From contig NC_081414.1 of NCBI RefSeq assembly GCF_030272615.1, positions 522,106,185 to 522,170,184 of the forward strand: DNA of 64,000 nucleotides. The letters run 5' to 3'. Origin of the DNA: Cryptomeria japonica. Lineage: Eukaryota > Streptophyta > Pinopsida > Cupressales > Cupressaceae. Made by a program: the position numbers and the translations under genes. The stretch's first letter is position 1; each line of letters opens with the position of its first letter. Shown here in pieces: positions 36,837 through 47,245 of the stretch. The notes under the pieces were generated by a model that was not told the origin of the DNA, did no database searches, and saw nothing but the letters and a program-made list of their open reading frames with translations.

Positions 36837-38126
36837 TTAGTTCACCGGTGCAAGATTCTCCACACTAGGTGAAGGATTTGATTCTTCTATTGGCTTGTCC
36901 TCACTTTTCTTCTTCCAAATTCTATTCATCTCCACTCTGGTTTCTTCAACATCAACTTTTTTCTTTCCTTTATGATCTTTAGAGCAGTTTACTTGTTTGT
37001 TCTTAGTTTTGCAAAACTTAGCAATGTGTCCTGGTTTATGGCAATGATAGTAGGCCATCCCAGATGCTCTCCAAGGTCCACATTACCTCTTCCAGTTCTC
37101 CTTTTCTAGTTCATAGCCACATGTTCATAGTTATTGCAAATTGTGTAAATTGCATTTGTTACCTTCTCCATCTCATAGGGACTAAACTGGTTGACATAGG
37201 GTTTTTGCCAGTTCATGTTTCTTTGTTTGTCAAAAGTCCTTCTCCAATCACCGATAGGTCAGATTCATGTGAGGTTCCATATTGTTTGCTCCATATTTGC
37301 ATTCAACTGATCTATGTCCATTCATGTTGCATGTGTAACAATGACCTTTAAATCTCCTAGACACATATCTAGTATTAGAATTATAGCATGTGTTCTCATT
37401 AGATCTGCTTCTACACACATTAGTAGTATGTCTAGGTTTGTGATAGATAAAGAAAAAAATTTTGAAATCTTTCTTACCAGTAGGCTTCTTAGCCTTAGAA
37501 GTAGTTTTACCTTTATGCATGTTGCTCTTGGTACCAGAAGATTCTCTTTTCTCTGATGTATTGATTCCTAATCCAGATGTGTCACCTTTCATCCTCTAAG
37601 ATTGAATCTATTCATCCAGCATAGAGGAACTCTTTTTGAATTTGTCAAGTTTCCCATTAGCCTCAGTAAGCTCTTTGGTAAGATATTCATTATGCTTTGT
37701 AAGAGTCTCTCTAAGAGACATTGCCAATTCAAGATCTAACTGTAGTGCTTCTTTCTCTTCCTTCTCTTCATGCCAATGTTCATGCAAAGCTACATTCTCT
37801 TGGTTGATCTTAGAAATCTCATGATCTCTCTCTTTGATCAGGTCTTCAACTGCCCTCCTTGCTTAATGTTCTTGATTCATACGGATTGTAAGAGCTTCAA
37901 GTTCTCTCCCCAGGTTTATCTTTTCCCCATTCAGTTTCTCCACTTTATCAGCCAGTGCATCAATGTTGGCCTCATTTGAAGAGCTGTTGTAAGAGATCTC
38001 CAATAATTGCTTAGTCAACTCTCTCTATTTTACTTGTGAAGCCTTAAATCTACCTCTCAGGGTTTCAAGATCTTCCCTGGTTGCATCAAGCACTCTAGCC
38101 ATCTCTCTATAACTCAAATCCCCCAT
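36837..38126 (-). pseudogene. E ORF1: coiled-coil, zinc-knuckle Gag-like protein
   Basis: Starts at ATG 38126 (MGDLSYREMARVLDATRED), about 50 bases past the primer site, and stays in one frame for some 430 codons with several stops. The first half is strongly charged and heptad-like (EKLNGEKINLGRELEALTIR, VEDLIKERDHEISKINQEN). A basic linker follows, then CYTCNMNGHRSVEC, a complete CCHC knuckle (about 37320), and a second degenerate knuckle HCHKPGHIAKFC with its first Cys replaced. It likely packages RNA, but it lacks an obvious capsid domain, so Gag is an inference from position and knuckles. Confidence 0.7.
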
Positions 38127-38173
38127 AATGGATTTAGGGTTTCCTTCCAAGTTATTAATCCTTAAGGAAGTTA

Positions 38174-38186
38174 GCCTCTGATACCA
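38174..38186 (-). other. E primer-binding site (Met-tRNA)
   Basis: On the - strand TGGTATCAGAGGC, two bases after the 5' LTR; one base differs from the usual TGGTATCAGAGCC. Confidence 0.88.
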
Positions 38187-38188
38187 AT

Positions 38189-39348
38189 TGATAGACTTAT
38201 AAAGCACTGAGAGGGTGGGGGGGCGGGGGGGTCAATCAGTGATAGAAAAAACAATAACACTTTAAACCCAGAACGGTAAAAACAATTAACCATTTTACTT
38301 AAGACTTTGCATGCAATCCAAAGTGTTATAAAATAATTCACAACAAGTAAAACATTCACCATGACACAAGTTTTTATACATTGAAAAATCAACTAGGAAA
38401 AACCATGATGAGATGGAACTCACAAGTTAACTATCTACAAAAATAGGTAACTAACCCATTAAGGTGTACAAAGTACTCTGTTAGGAGCAAATCCTGTTAA
38501 AGATCCCAAAGCCCTATTAGGATATATACTCGGTTAAAGGTAATACCCTTTTAGGAGTAACCTCAATAGAGGATTTCAAATCCAAACTAATGGATCACCT
38601 TGTCAGAGGATTTATGCAATGAAGCTTGTTAGAGCTTACCCGGTTAGGGGATTTAACTACTGTAGTGACTAGAAAACAATAGGTGGTATGATCTAGAAAT
38701 AACACATCTTTCTTGTATAGATTCTCTTATGCTCACTCAATACTGCATCACTGACATACTCTGCAAATCCTTCAATAAATCACATCAACTCTAACTCATA
38801 ATATCACTTGAATCTTGCATATCAAAATAGCTCATCACAATGTCTTTTTATAGACATTAAATTTCATGTTGGCTCAAGAACCTCATCACAATTTCCTAGG
38901 TTTAGTGTATCTAGACAATCTTCCATAACACATCACAAATCATCGTCAAAAATTTCAGTTAGAGATAACTCATCACGACCAGTGATAACTCATCACATAA
39001 TCAATGAAAACCAGTTTGAACATCGATACTAGCTGAGTGTTAACCGCTTCCAACTCATAGACCAATTGTCCTCCATTCACCTCCTTGTTGCTCTTCAGTG
39101 TATCTCAAAACTGGTGTTAGTGGAATTGACCAAAAACAATTGTCATTACTTCATATACCGGTTGTCTACAAATACCGGTTGGAATTCTCTATACATATAT
39201 ACCGGTTTGCAATATAAAGAGTTAGGAGTAGTATCAGTTTGACTTAACTAAGATGACTATGACAATATGAACATATGTGTGTGTGAATATGTGCCATCAA
39301 TGTCAACACATAAAGTCATCCAATACATAAATAATAATCAATCCAATA
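38189..39348 (-). repeat. E 5' LTR
   Basis: 1160 bp, paired with 22527-23676. The outer end reads ..AATCCAATA, one base from the expected CCAACA, and is followed by GAACA. ACCGGT occurs near 39157, 39174 and 39200. Confidence 0.92.
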
Positions 39349-39771
39349 GAACAAAGATCAACTATAGGTTATATTTTCACCTTTTTAGGGGAAACAAATA
39401 GCTGGGTTTCAAGATTGCAACAAGTGATTTATCTCTTCACTAACGAGGCTGAATACATTGCTCTCACTGAAAGAGCAAAGGAGATGATATGGTTGCAACA
39501 GTTGTTGAGTGAATTGGGATGCAAACAACATTTTTTCAATATATTTTGTGATAGAAACAATGCTATTCACTTGGCTAAGAATGTTGCATTCCATAATTGT
39601 ACAAAACATATTGAGGTGCAGTATCACTTCATCTAGAGTGTGCATGAAGAGGGAAAGTTGTAAGTTGAGAAGATTGATACTAAGGTGAACGTAGCTGATG
39701 CATTGATGAAGATAGTACCAAGGGATAAGTTCGAGTTTTGTTGGACTTCTCTCGGCATTGTCAAGCTTTGA
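39349..39771 (+). pseudogene. Copia C4 pol, RNase H C-terminus
   Basis: After the GAACA duplication the frame reads EQRSTIGYIFTF, NSWVSRLQQ, EAEYIALTERAKEMIWLQQL, FCDRNNAIHLAKN and HIEVQYHFI, which is Copia RNase H. There is a stop at 39634-39636 and another soon after, before the final stop at 39769. This is a different Copia lineage from C0-C2 (Tork/Tnt1-like wording, short LTR). Confidence 0.88.
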
Positions 39772-39837
39772 CAATATGCCTAAAGTGGGGGAACATCTTT
39801 GAAGGTCTACAACGTGGTTGGGTTTCAAGTGGGAGAT

Positions 39838-40105
39838 TGTTGGATATGAAACCCAACAATCATTATATTTTTCCCTCCAATACTTTGCCCTTTTATATTC
39901 TATTTGAAGGCTTATTAAAAGCTATATGGATAATGTAATTAATTTATTATTGGAGAGTTGAAGCTTGTTGTTGTATATAAGTACAAAAGAGATATTAATA
40001 AGGGCTTTCCCTTGCTTTGAAAGTGGATTTAGCCATCTTGGCGAATTGGTATAAATTTTGTGTTCGTGTCTCAATTATCTTTTGCTCTTCATTTCGTATT
40101 TAACA
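39838..40105 (+). repeat. Copia C4 3' LTR
   Basis: It begins TGTTGGATATGAAACCC right after the purine tract CAAGTGGGAGAT and ends TCGTATTTAACA; about 268 bp. It is much shorter than the other LTRs here. Its last bases overlap the SINE target site. Confidence 0.85.
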
Positions 40106-40109
40106 ATAT

Positions 40110-40302
40110 ATATAGACTGGAGGAATAGGGTATAAAACCCCCCTATAAACTACTACACCAAGTAAACTTTTTAATGTGAATGGTGATGTTGGCACAACAC
40201 ATCCTCTAATACCACATGGGCTGGGGGGAGACTAGAGTTTGTGACCTTGTACTTCATCACTGGAAGCTCTCGCCAATCGAGCTAGGCCCCCAACCCTTGT
40301 AA
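40110..40302 (-). mobile_element. tRNA-derived SINE
   Basis: On the - strand the 5' end has GGGGGCCTAGCTCGATTGGCG, whose A-box-like TAGCTCGATTGG differs from consensus at about one base. A B-box-like stretch AGGTCACAAACTCTAGTC follows about 30 nt later. A body with no coding potential runs to a T/A-rich end. The 10-bp repeat TTAACAATAT flanks it at 40100-40109 and 40303-40312. The total of 193 bp is normal for a plant SINE. The family is not identified. Confidence 0.75.
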
Positions 40303-40312
40303 TTAACAATAT

Positions 40313-41854
40313 TAAGTCTATATTATGAAATGAAATAACTTTAATCTATTTATCATTTTTTCACATGATTTTTAAATAGAGATATGATATTTGAATAATC
40401 CATTTTGCGAATAAAATACTAGAAGAAAATTTTGTAAAAAAGTTTTTTTTTTTTTTTTTTCTCTTATTTTAATAAAGTAGAGAGCAATTCAAAACATTCA
40501 TGTGAAAATAGTTCTCATCAAACTAATGAAGTTGAATGGTTCTTTTTGTGCCTACAAGAGATCCATTCTTAGTGAATGCAAGGCCCCAACATATTAAGGA
40601 TGAAACAAAGATTGTGTCTAGATGACTATGGTAAAATGAATACCCTTTAATCGTCAGGTCTTAGCTAAAGAGGTTTTAGCCCAAGGTATTTGAATTTGTA
40701 TTGAATAGCTAAACAATTATTTGGCTTTGACATTAAACCCTTGAATGGTAAAATAAAAAATAAAAAATGACACAATCATTCTTTAAACTCTTTTAGAAGC
40801 ATTGCTACTCATGCATATCTTAATTGATATCAAATTTAGTGAATGCAGGTTGAAGATGCTGCAAACATATTAAAAGTGCATGCTTCTCTTTAGCCTAATG
40901 AAAATTAATGAGTATGATTTGAAATTACAATGATAAAAAATCTTTTTAAGTTTAGAAATATGATATTTTCAACAGATGTGTGCGCGCGCGCGTAGTATGA
41001 GACATTTAAACAATAAAATAAAAACAATTCATTCAAAATGGATTGATTTTATCAATTTAATTTAAATTTTATCATTTTATTTACATTTAAAAACAAATAT
41101 ATTCAAAATTTGTAGTAAGTTTACTATTCAAAATGAAGTTAAAAAGATATAACATGATTAGAAAAGCTCATTTATAGAATTAAAAAATGAAATGTTTAAA
41201 AACAAGCAATACTTTATTAAATATAATATAATAAATAAAATAAATAAATATTTGAGACACTTAAGATTTTATTGAATATTAAATTTATAATACTTTAGCA
41301 TTTATAATATCAAATAAATTTATCATTTGAAATGAACACACTTTACTTTATTTATTTGAAGAAGGCTGAAAGTTTGATTTGAAATAAATAATAATATTAT
41401 TTTTAATTACATGAGACAAAATATTTAATAAAATAAACAATACTTGACATTTGAAAATAAGTAGCACTTCTTTAAATATATTAAAATTATTTTAAAATAA
41501 TAACGAGGACAAATTTCATTTTAGATAGAGTAGTAAAGATTCTTTTGAATAATGAGTTTGCATTATTTAAAAAATGATGAAATTTGTCAACTATAAAAAT
41601 TTAAGAGTTTTAAGGTTCAAAATATGTAGTAACATATTTTTATTTAATTTTATTAAACAAAACATTAAAAATTCAATTATGTCTAAAGAACAAACAAATA
41701 TCAAGGGGGACAAGAATCCCATTTTTTGAAATGAGGGAGGTGTGTGACAGAGCGAGAATGAGGGTTTTTGGGGGAAACAGTGAAGGAGATGGAGATTTGG
41801 GCAAAGATGTAGATGATGATGATGATGATGCAAACAAAGACAAGGATCCTGTCG
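40313..41854. other. AT-rich intergenic stretch, no gene seen
   Basis: Very AT-rich sequence with a T-run at 40442-40460, a short (GC) run at 40981-40992 and a (GAT) run at 41811-41830. I see no conserved protein, LTR pair or RNA gene. It is probably the oldest unclassified DNA in the window and the target of the older LINE. Confidence 0.6.
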
Positions 41855-42616
41855 ATGTTTTTGATTAAGGAAAATCAGGTTTTAAGCGACCCGAAACCCG
41901 CTTACATATCGAAATGAAAAGAAAATAGAGAAACTAGAGAAGATAGAACAAAGAGAGAAAGACTGCAAAAGAACAACACAAAAGACAACAACAAAAGTAA
42001 AGAACAACAAAAGGCCAGTGAGAGACTAGCACACCTAAAATAAAATTACATTTCAAGTGAAAATATTTATAGTCTCTTCCGCAACCTTGACCAACATCAT
42101 CGCATTTGCTGCCTCTTTCAGGTGTTTATTTTCCTGCATCTATTGATTGCCTTTGGTCTTCAGCTCTAGCTCACTTTCATTTTGCCTAGTTTTGTGTCTG
42201 GAGGAGTGTTGAATAGAAGTAGAAGCCGGCTCGTCATCAATAATCATAGTTTCTTTATTCTACTTATCCTTCTCTAGGAAAGCAACCAGCGCATTCATGT
42301 TTTGAGAGGACACCTTCAACACAATCAAATTATGCTCCATGAATTTCCTCAAAGAAATCTCAGTTTTTTGAATTCGATTGTTTATCAGACCATTATCAAA
42401 CTCACCCTTTTCTTTGAGAATCCTCACCACACCCTCAAGGTGCTTCAAATCTCCCTTTATAATCTCATTTTCCAGCTAGTCTGAAATTTATTTTTCATCC
42501 TCTGCAACACTAGTATCCTCTGCATTGTCCTCTTTACCTTTAATGTTGATATCCTTAACCAAATTGTCAATTTAAAAATCCAGATCTCTCTGTTTTTCCT
42601 AAATGCTAGTGATGTT
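41855..42616 (-). mobile_element. Older LINE, 3' end (ORF3 C-terminus and 3' UTR)
   Basis: On the - strand this starts with the target duplication of the younger LINE (42616-42602) and continues in the ORF3 frame: EKQRDLDF, IIKGDLKHLEGVVRILKEK, ISLRKFMEHNLIVLKVSSQN, to a stop at 42053. A 3' UTR follows that ends TTAATCAAAAACATC at about 41855, the same tail as the younger LINE. In-frame stops are present. It is the far end of the LINE whose RNase H and ORF3 N-terminus lie at 54315-56521. Confidence 0.8.
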
Positions 42617-44673
42617 TTTGATTAAGAAAAAAAAGGTTTTAAGGGACCCAAAACCTGATTACATTCAAAAGATATTCAAGAAGGAAACAAAACAAGACAA
42701 CTGCAAAAGACCAGCAAAAAAACCAACAACAGACAAAAGGACAACAAGAGGCCAGCAAGAAATTGACCCCAAGCCCAACATTACAAGATAATTAAAAACT
42801 CTTCATAGTTTCCTTAGCATTCTGTACCAAGAGCATCATCGCCTTGGCCGCTTCCCTTAGGTCATTGTTTCCCTATCCAATCTGACTCTCTTTCATTTGG
42901 TATCCTTCTCAATAGTGGTCTACCTAGTTCTGCACCTAGGGTTCTAGTGGGTGGGGCTAGAAGTTGGAGTATCTTCTATAATTACTAGGATCTTATCCTG
43001 ATTTTTCTTTTCCAAATGATCCACCAGCGCGTTCATATTCTGGGAAGAAAATTTAAGGACCTGGAGGTTGTGGTTCATAAGGCTTTTCAAAGCCTTCTCA
43101 TTACAGGTAATCCGGGTGTTGACGTTGTCTTTGTCCTCCTCCACTTGCTCTTTCATAGTTCTAATAACATCCTCCAAATGTTTCAGGTCCCCTTTGATCA
43201 GATCTTTCTCCAACTAGTCCTCCATCTCCATTTCCTCCTCCGCTTCACTATTTTCCGTATCCTCATTCTATTTCCTAGAGTCAGACATCTTAATCAGCTT
43301 ATTAATCTGATCTTCCAGCTCCCTTTGCTTACCCTGCATACTGGTGATGTTTTCGACAACCCATTTTTGGAAATTGAAGAATTCAAGAGTGCAGTTATGG
43401 GCTGTGTCCAAGATGGTGTTCGCAGAGTCCTTTCCCTGTCCAGTCTCCTCAGAGTTAGGGTTGTCATACTCCTTAGGATTCAGAGCATCATTCTTGCTTT
43501 CCGAACCCTTAGGGTTAGAGTGAGGGTTTTTAGAATTACCCCCTTCCTCCCCTTCACCATATTTCTCATCCTTATTTAGCTCCATTTTAGTATTAGTGTC
43601 CTTATCCTTTTCCTCTTCTTCATCATAATGCACCTCCTTTTCCTCATGCTCTGTTTCAACTTTCCTTTTTTTATGGGTAGGGATGCTGGGCTGATCCTCA
43701 TTCGAGTAAGAGTCTTTGCAACTCTTAGATATATGAGCATTAATGATCAAAGGATCATCCTTGGTTGCCCTATCCTTATCCTTAAGATGTTCATGTATTA
43801 GCAGAATGAGTCCCTGGTGGGCTAAAGGGTAAGAATTAGGCTTTTTAGCATGGTCTGCAAGGCTCTCGTTTAGAGAGGACGCTAAATAGAAGGGTAGGGA
43901 TATTTTAGCCCCATGATGGAAATGGTTCAGGATAGTGAAAAGATAGTTATAAATTTTAGTAAATCTACCATCCATAGTTAAATATTCCATTAAAGCCCTA
44001 AGAACTTTTTACCAGAAAGGCTTTACTTGCTGGGGAGTGTAGTAGGATATGTTGTCCTTCTTCGCAAGCTTGCCCTTCTCATCCTCTAACTTCAAGAAAT
44101 TTTTGAAAGCTTCTGTTGCATACTTCCAATCCCTATAGAATTAGTCCCCTCCATCTTGAGCCTCGTGACCTCTGCAATCAAGTTTTCATCGATTTGCCAA
44201 ATCTCCCCAAATAGGGTGGCTCTGTTGTTACTCTAGCTTTTAGCAAAACTGTAAGACATAGAATTTCTGCTTCTGTGAAGCTTTTCCATATAGTCAGTGA
44301 AGCCATGTCTATGGAGCCTTCTCCAGACCTTTCTTTCACTCTTCCAATTCTCACATCCTGGAGGCTCATTCCTGTTTAGGTTACCACCCATTTTGAGCTC
44401 CAAGTAAAGATACCCACTACTGCAGTTCTCAATCCACATATAAAACTCTAAAAACTTGTTATTTCTAGAATTCCCGTGTAAGGACTCTTTTGTAGTTTTG
44501 AAATTGCTGCTTATGGCCACACAAACCCAACTATTATTACTATAATCTTTTGCACAAATATGATCTTGGATATGACACCGAAAAACACTCATAATCTGAC
44601 AGCTAATCCGCCCCCAAAATCTATCTTTGGAACTCGTTCCCCAGAAATTAATCATGAAATTAACTTGACCCAT
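42617..44673 (-). pseudogene. Younger LINE ORF3 and 3' UTR
   Basis: ORF3 starts at ATG 44673, inside the last 14 nt of ORF2, and runs to a stop near 42781 (about 630 codons). The N-terminal region has RLHRHGFTDYMEKLHRSR and a decayed VAEVT-like segment; a frameshift lies between 44233 and 44030. Then come MEYLTMDGRFTKIYNY, SLPFYLASSLNESLADHAKK, an acidic/charged linker (HEEKEVHYDEEEEKDKD) and a C-terminal coiled coil (DLKHLEDVIRTMKEQVEED, SSQNMNALVDHLEKK). No catalytic motif is visible. The 3' UTR ends in TTAATCAAAA next to the target site. Function unknown; the position after RNase H is unusual for a plant L1. Confidence 0.75.
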
Positions 44674-45540
44674 TGATGCGATCAAAGTATAATTGCTCTT
44701 TAACCTCCCGTTTGATGTGAGTTTCTCCAATGTATTTGACATCCTTCTCCAAATTGACCCCTTCATTGGCTAGGATATCCGTAACCTTATTTCCCTCTCT
44801 AAAGGTATGAGTTATACTAATGCTAACATAGTTATTTAGAATATATTTAGCATTTTTAATTAAATTGGTAATATTCCAGGAAACAGAACTTGTACCTTTG
44901 AGGGCTTGTATGATGTTTGAAGAGTCCCCTTCGAGCCAATTTTTTTTGAATTTGAATTCCTGAGCTAGCTAGAAGCTCTTTAGCATTGCCAGAGCTTCAA
45001 CCACATGGTTATTTTGGACCCCAAAAGGAGAAGTAAAAGAAGCAATACAAATTCCTTGAGCATTTCTAATAACTCCTCCTCCACCAGCCTTTCTAGGGTT
45101 CCCTTTAGCAGCCCCATCAAAATTAACCTTTATCCAGTCATATTCAGGAAACCACCATACAATGTTATCTCTCTTATTCTTATTTTCCGATTTGTAGACC
45201 TTATGCATTAGGTTCCATTCGATAAGGATGTCCCTTTCCATATCATTCATATCAGTAATAGACCATTGCTGATTATTCTTGTGAGGAATGTTGATGTTCT
45301 CCTTTATAGCCCTGCATATTTTTTCAAAGACCACCTGAGTATTACACTTAGCTTCCCTAAATATCCTATTATTTCTTTCTTTCCAAATGCCCCGACAGAG
45401 CATGGGGAGGGTCAAAGACCAAAGGTTCTTGATGATTTGGCATTTGGTTGGAAAATTCCATTGCCAGATAATATCCTTGATGCTTTTGTTCATGACCCAA
45501 TTAACTTTCCATTTTTCCCACATTTTGTACCAAATATCCC
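44660..45540 (-). pseudogene. Younger LINE ORF2 C-terminus: RNase H
   Basis: It begins at the inversion junction with DIWYKMWEKWK, which continues the zinc-binding region cut at 61648. The RIWKERNNRIF-type stretch (GIWKERNNRIFREAKCN) typical of plant LINE proteins follows. RNase H has WIKVNFDGAAKGNPRKAGGGG (first Asp present), the Glu in HVVEALAMLKSF and Asp in WLEGDSSNII. The TAA stop is at 44660-44662. Stops and one frame change near 44960 break it. Confidence 0.88.
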
Positions 45541-47245
45541 TTTTCCGGTCATTGTCTATAGAAGTTTAATTTCTGCATTCACTTTTACTTAAGTAATGGC
45601 AAGTTTTGATTTGTTCAACTGGACCCTATCGTATGGATTGATTTGGGTACCTATTCCAATTCTCGGTTTCGAGTTTGACTATTGTTTTGTGGTAGTGTCG
45701 TAATTGGTCATATCCTTTATGTGGGTGTCGAATGATGATTCGTGGTTGACCATAGTTGGTCAGGTCTCTGGTTAGAGTACCATCAGTAAGTGTACCTCTT
45801 TTGAGTCGTGTTTGACCAGATAGTTGTTCCCTACTTTTGAACTCCGTTTGCTTGACCATGTCTGTTCATTGGTTTATGAGGTTGCTTGGGTATAGTCTAG
45901 TGTCGTAAGGAAAAGTAGCTTTCGATTGGGGGCCGCGCCCAAAGTGGCTGCTAGATAACCCATCGAAAGTGAGTCTAATAAGTGATAACCTAATAGTAGA
46001 TTAGAATGTTAATCTCTAAGTAAGATAATTGTGCCTCACACATGGGACGAGTGCTAACACAGACTCGACATACTGTGAGAAGGCCTGAAATGGCAAACCA
46101 TCATCCTTGTCTTCACGAAAGGATGTGTGGGTCCACATGAGGCTTGGATGGGCCGGAGATACAGATTAGGTTACCAGGGTAACCCAGTGTATGGGGCTAG
46201 AACCTATGCAGACCTGTCATGGTAACCATACCAAGTTGTGTGATGACACTTGTCCCTACATTCGCTAGTGTGTTGTCATATTATCCTATTAGGAGCACAT
46301 TTGTGGGTCATCCTATTGTCTATGCCCTTATGAGTATCGGGTTTCATGTTAGACCTTAGGTGGTGATGACTCAGCTTTGTGGATGTCCTAATGGACCTTT
46401 GTATTAGCTTTGATTTTGTTTAGTTGGATCCTTTCCTTTTCAAGGGTCATTTATATCTTAATTGACCGATGTGGTTGTTTGTATATTGATTATGTTTCGC
46501 CTTGATGGTAGGATTGTAAATTATGAGAACCTCATGTATTCTTAACTTTATTAATTATCAGAGGGGTCTTGTAGTTGGGTAGACCCAGAGATGTAGCCCT
46601 TTAGGGGTGAACTTCGAGATCATTTTGGTGTTATGTGATGTTATTCTCTTATGTTTCCCTTATTCAACTTTATCATGTATGAATAGCTTGTCTTAGAATG
46701 TATAAGTGGATAAGATGGAATTAACTTTAAATGCTTATATGCAGTCCTTTCTTGAATGCAGTAAATGGGAACATGAAAGAATGTAGCTTAGGATAATGGA
46801 TTTTATTCGATTTTTGTTAAGGAAATTAAGTATGCATGGAAAGATCTCATATGTTTATGATGAAATTCTAGTGTGTTAGAATATTAGAAGCATGGCTTAT
46901 ATTTAATGAAAAGTATGAATGATGGGTATGAATAAATCTTAATGGATGAACCTTATCTTGTGAATTATATTTCCATCTTTTGAAAAAAATTATCCTTGTA
47001 TAAGAATCATCTTGTTATAAGATAATAAGCTTATTGGATTTAATTTTGTGAGTTAAGTTAAATGTGTAATTAAGTAATCTCATTGGGAAACTCTTTAGGT
47101 GTTAGTTGATGTCTTCCGCTATGTAATCTAAATCTTTGATATCTCGTTGTATCGTAATGTTGTGTTTATCTTTAAAAAAAAATTATTGCACTCTATTCTT
47201 GTGTTATGGCTTAATCCCTTCGGGGTTTCCTGGCGGGGCATTACA
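45541..47245 (+). repeat. G2 5' LTR, right-hand part (LTR-B)
   Basis: 1705 bp nearly identical to 52608-54314. It ends GGGGCATTACA, two bases before the Met-tRNA primer site at 47248. It begins abruptly at the inversion breakpoint; the missing left-hand part is at 61649-64000 in reverse orientation. Confidence 0.9.

Larger units (their letters stand above)
22527..39348 (-). mobile_element. Non-autonomous LTR element E with accessory ORF
   Basis: Its limits are firm: LTRs of 1150 bp (22527-23676) and 1160 bp (38189-39348), a 5-bp direct duplication GAACA at 22522-22526 and 39349-39353, a Met-tRNA primer site at 38174-38186 and a polypurine tract next to the 3' LTR. Without the nested C2 it is about 7.5 kb. 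It codes for a coiled-coil/zinc-knuckle protein (ORF1) and a long second ORF, with no protease, RT, RNase H or integrase. The Copia-like ends suggest that a Copia relative such as C1 or C2 supplied the enzymes; this is inference. Confidence 0.9.

Noticed and set aside
40190-40300. Possible tRNA gene on the - strand
   Set aside because: A- and B-box-like motifs are there, but no cloverleaf acceptor stem closes, and the unit is 193 bp with a target duplication; it is a SINE.
41731-41868. Small ORF with an Asp run upstream of the older LINE end
   Set aside because: Its stop codon lies in the LINE tail and the Asp run is a (GAT) microsatellite; no homology recognised.
43016-43579. 187-codon + strand frame opposite LINE ORF3
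   Set aside because: Antisense shadow; Leu/Phe/Val-rich translation of the reverse of a charged coding region.
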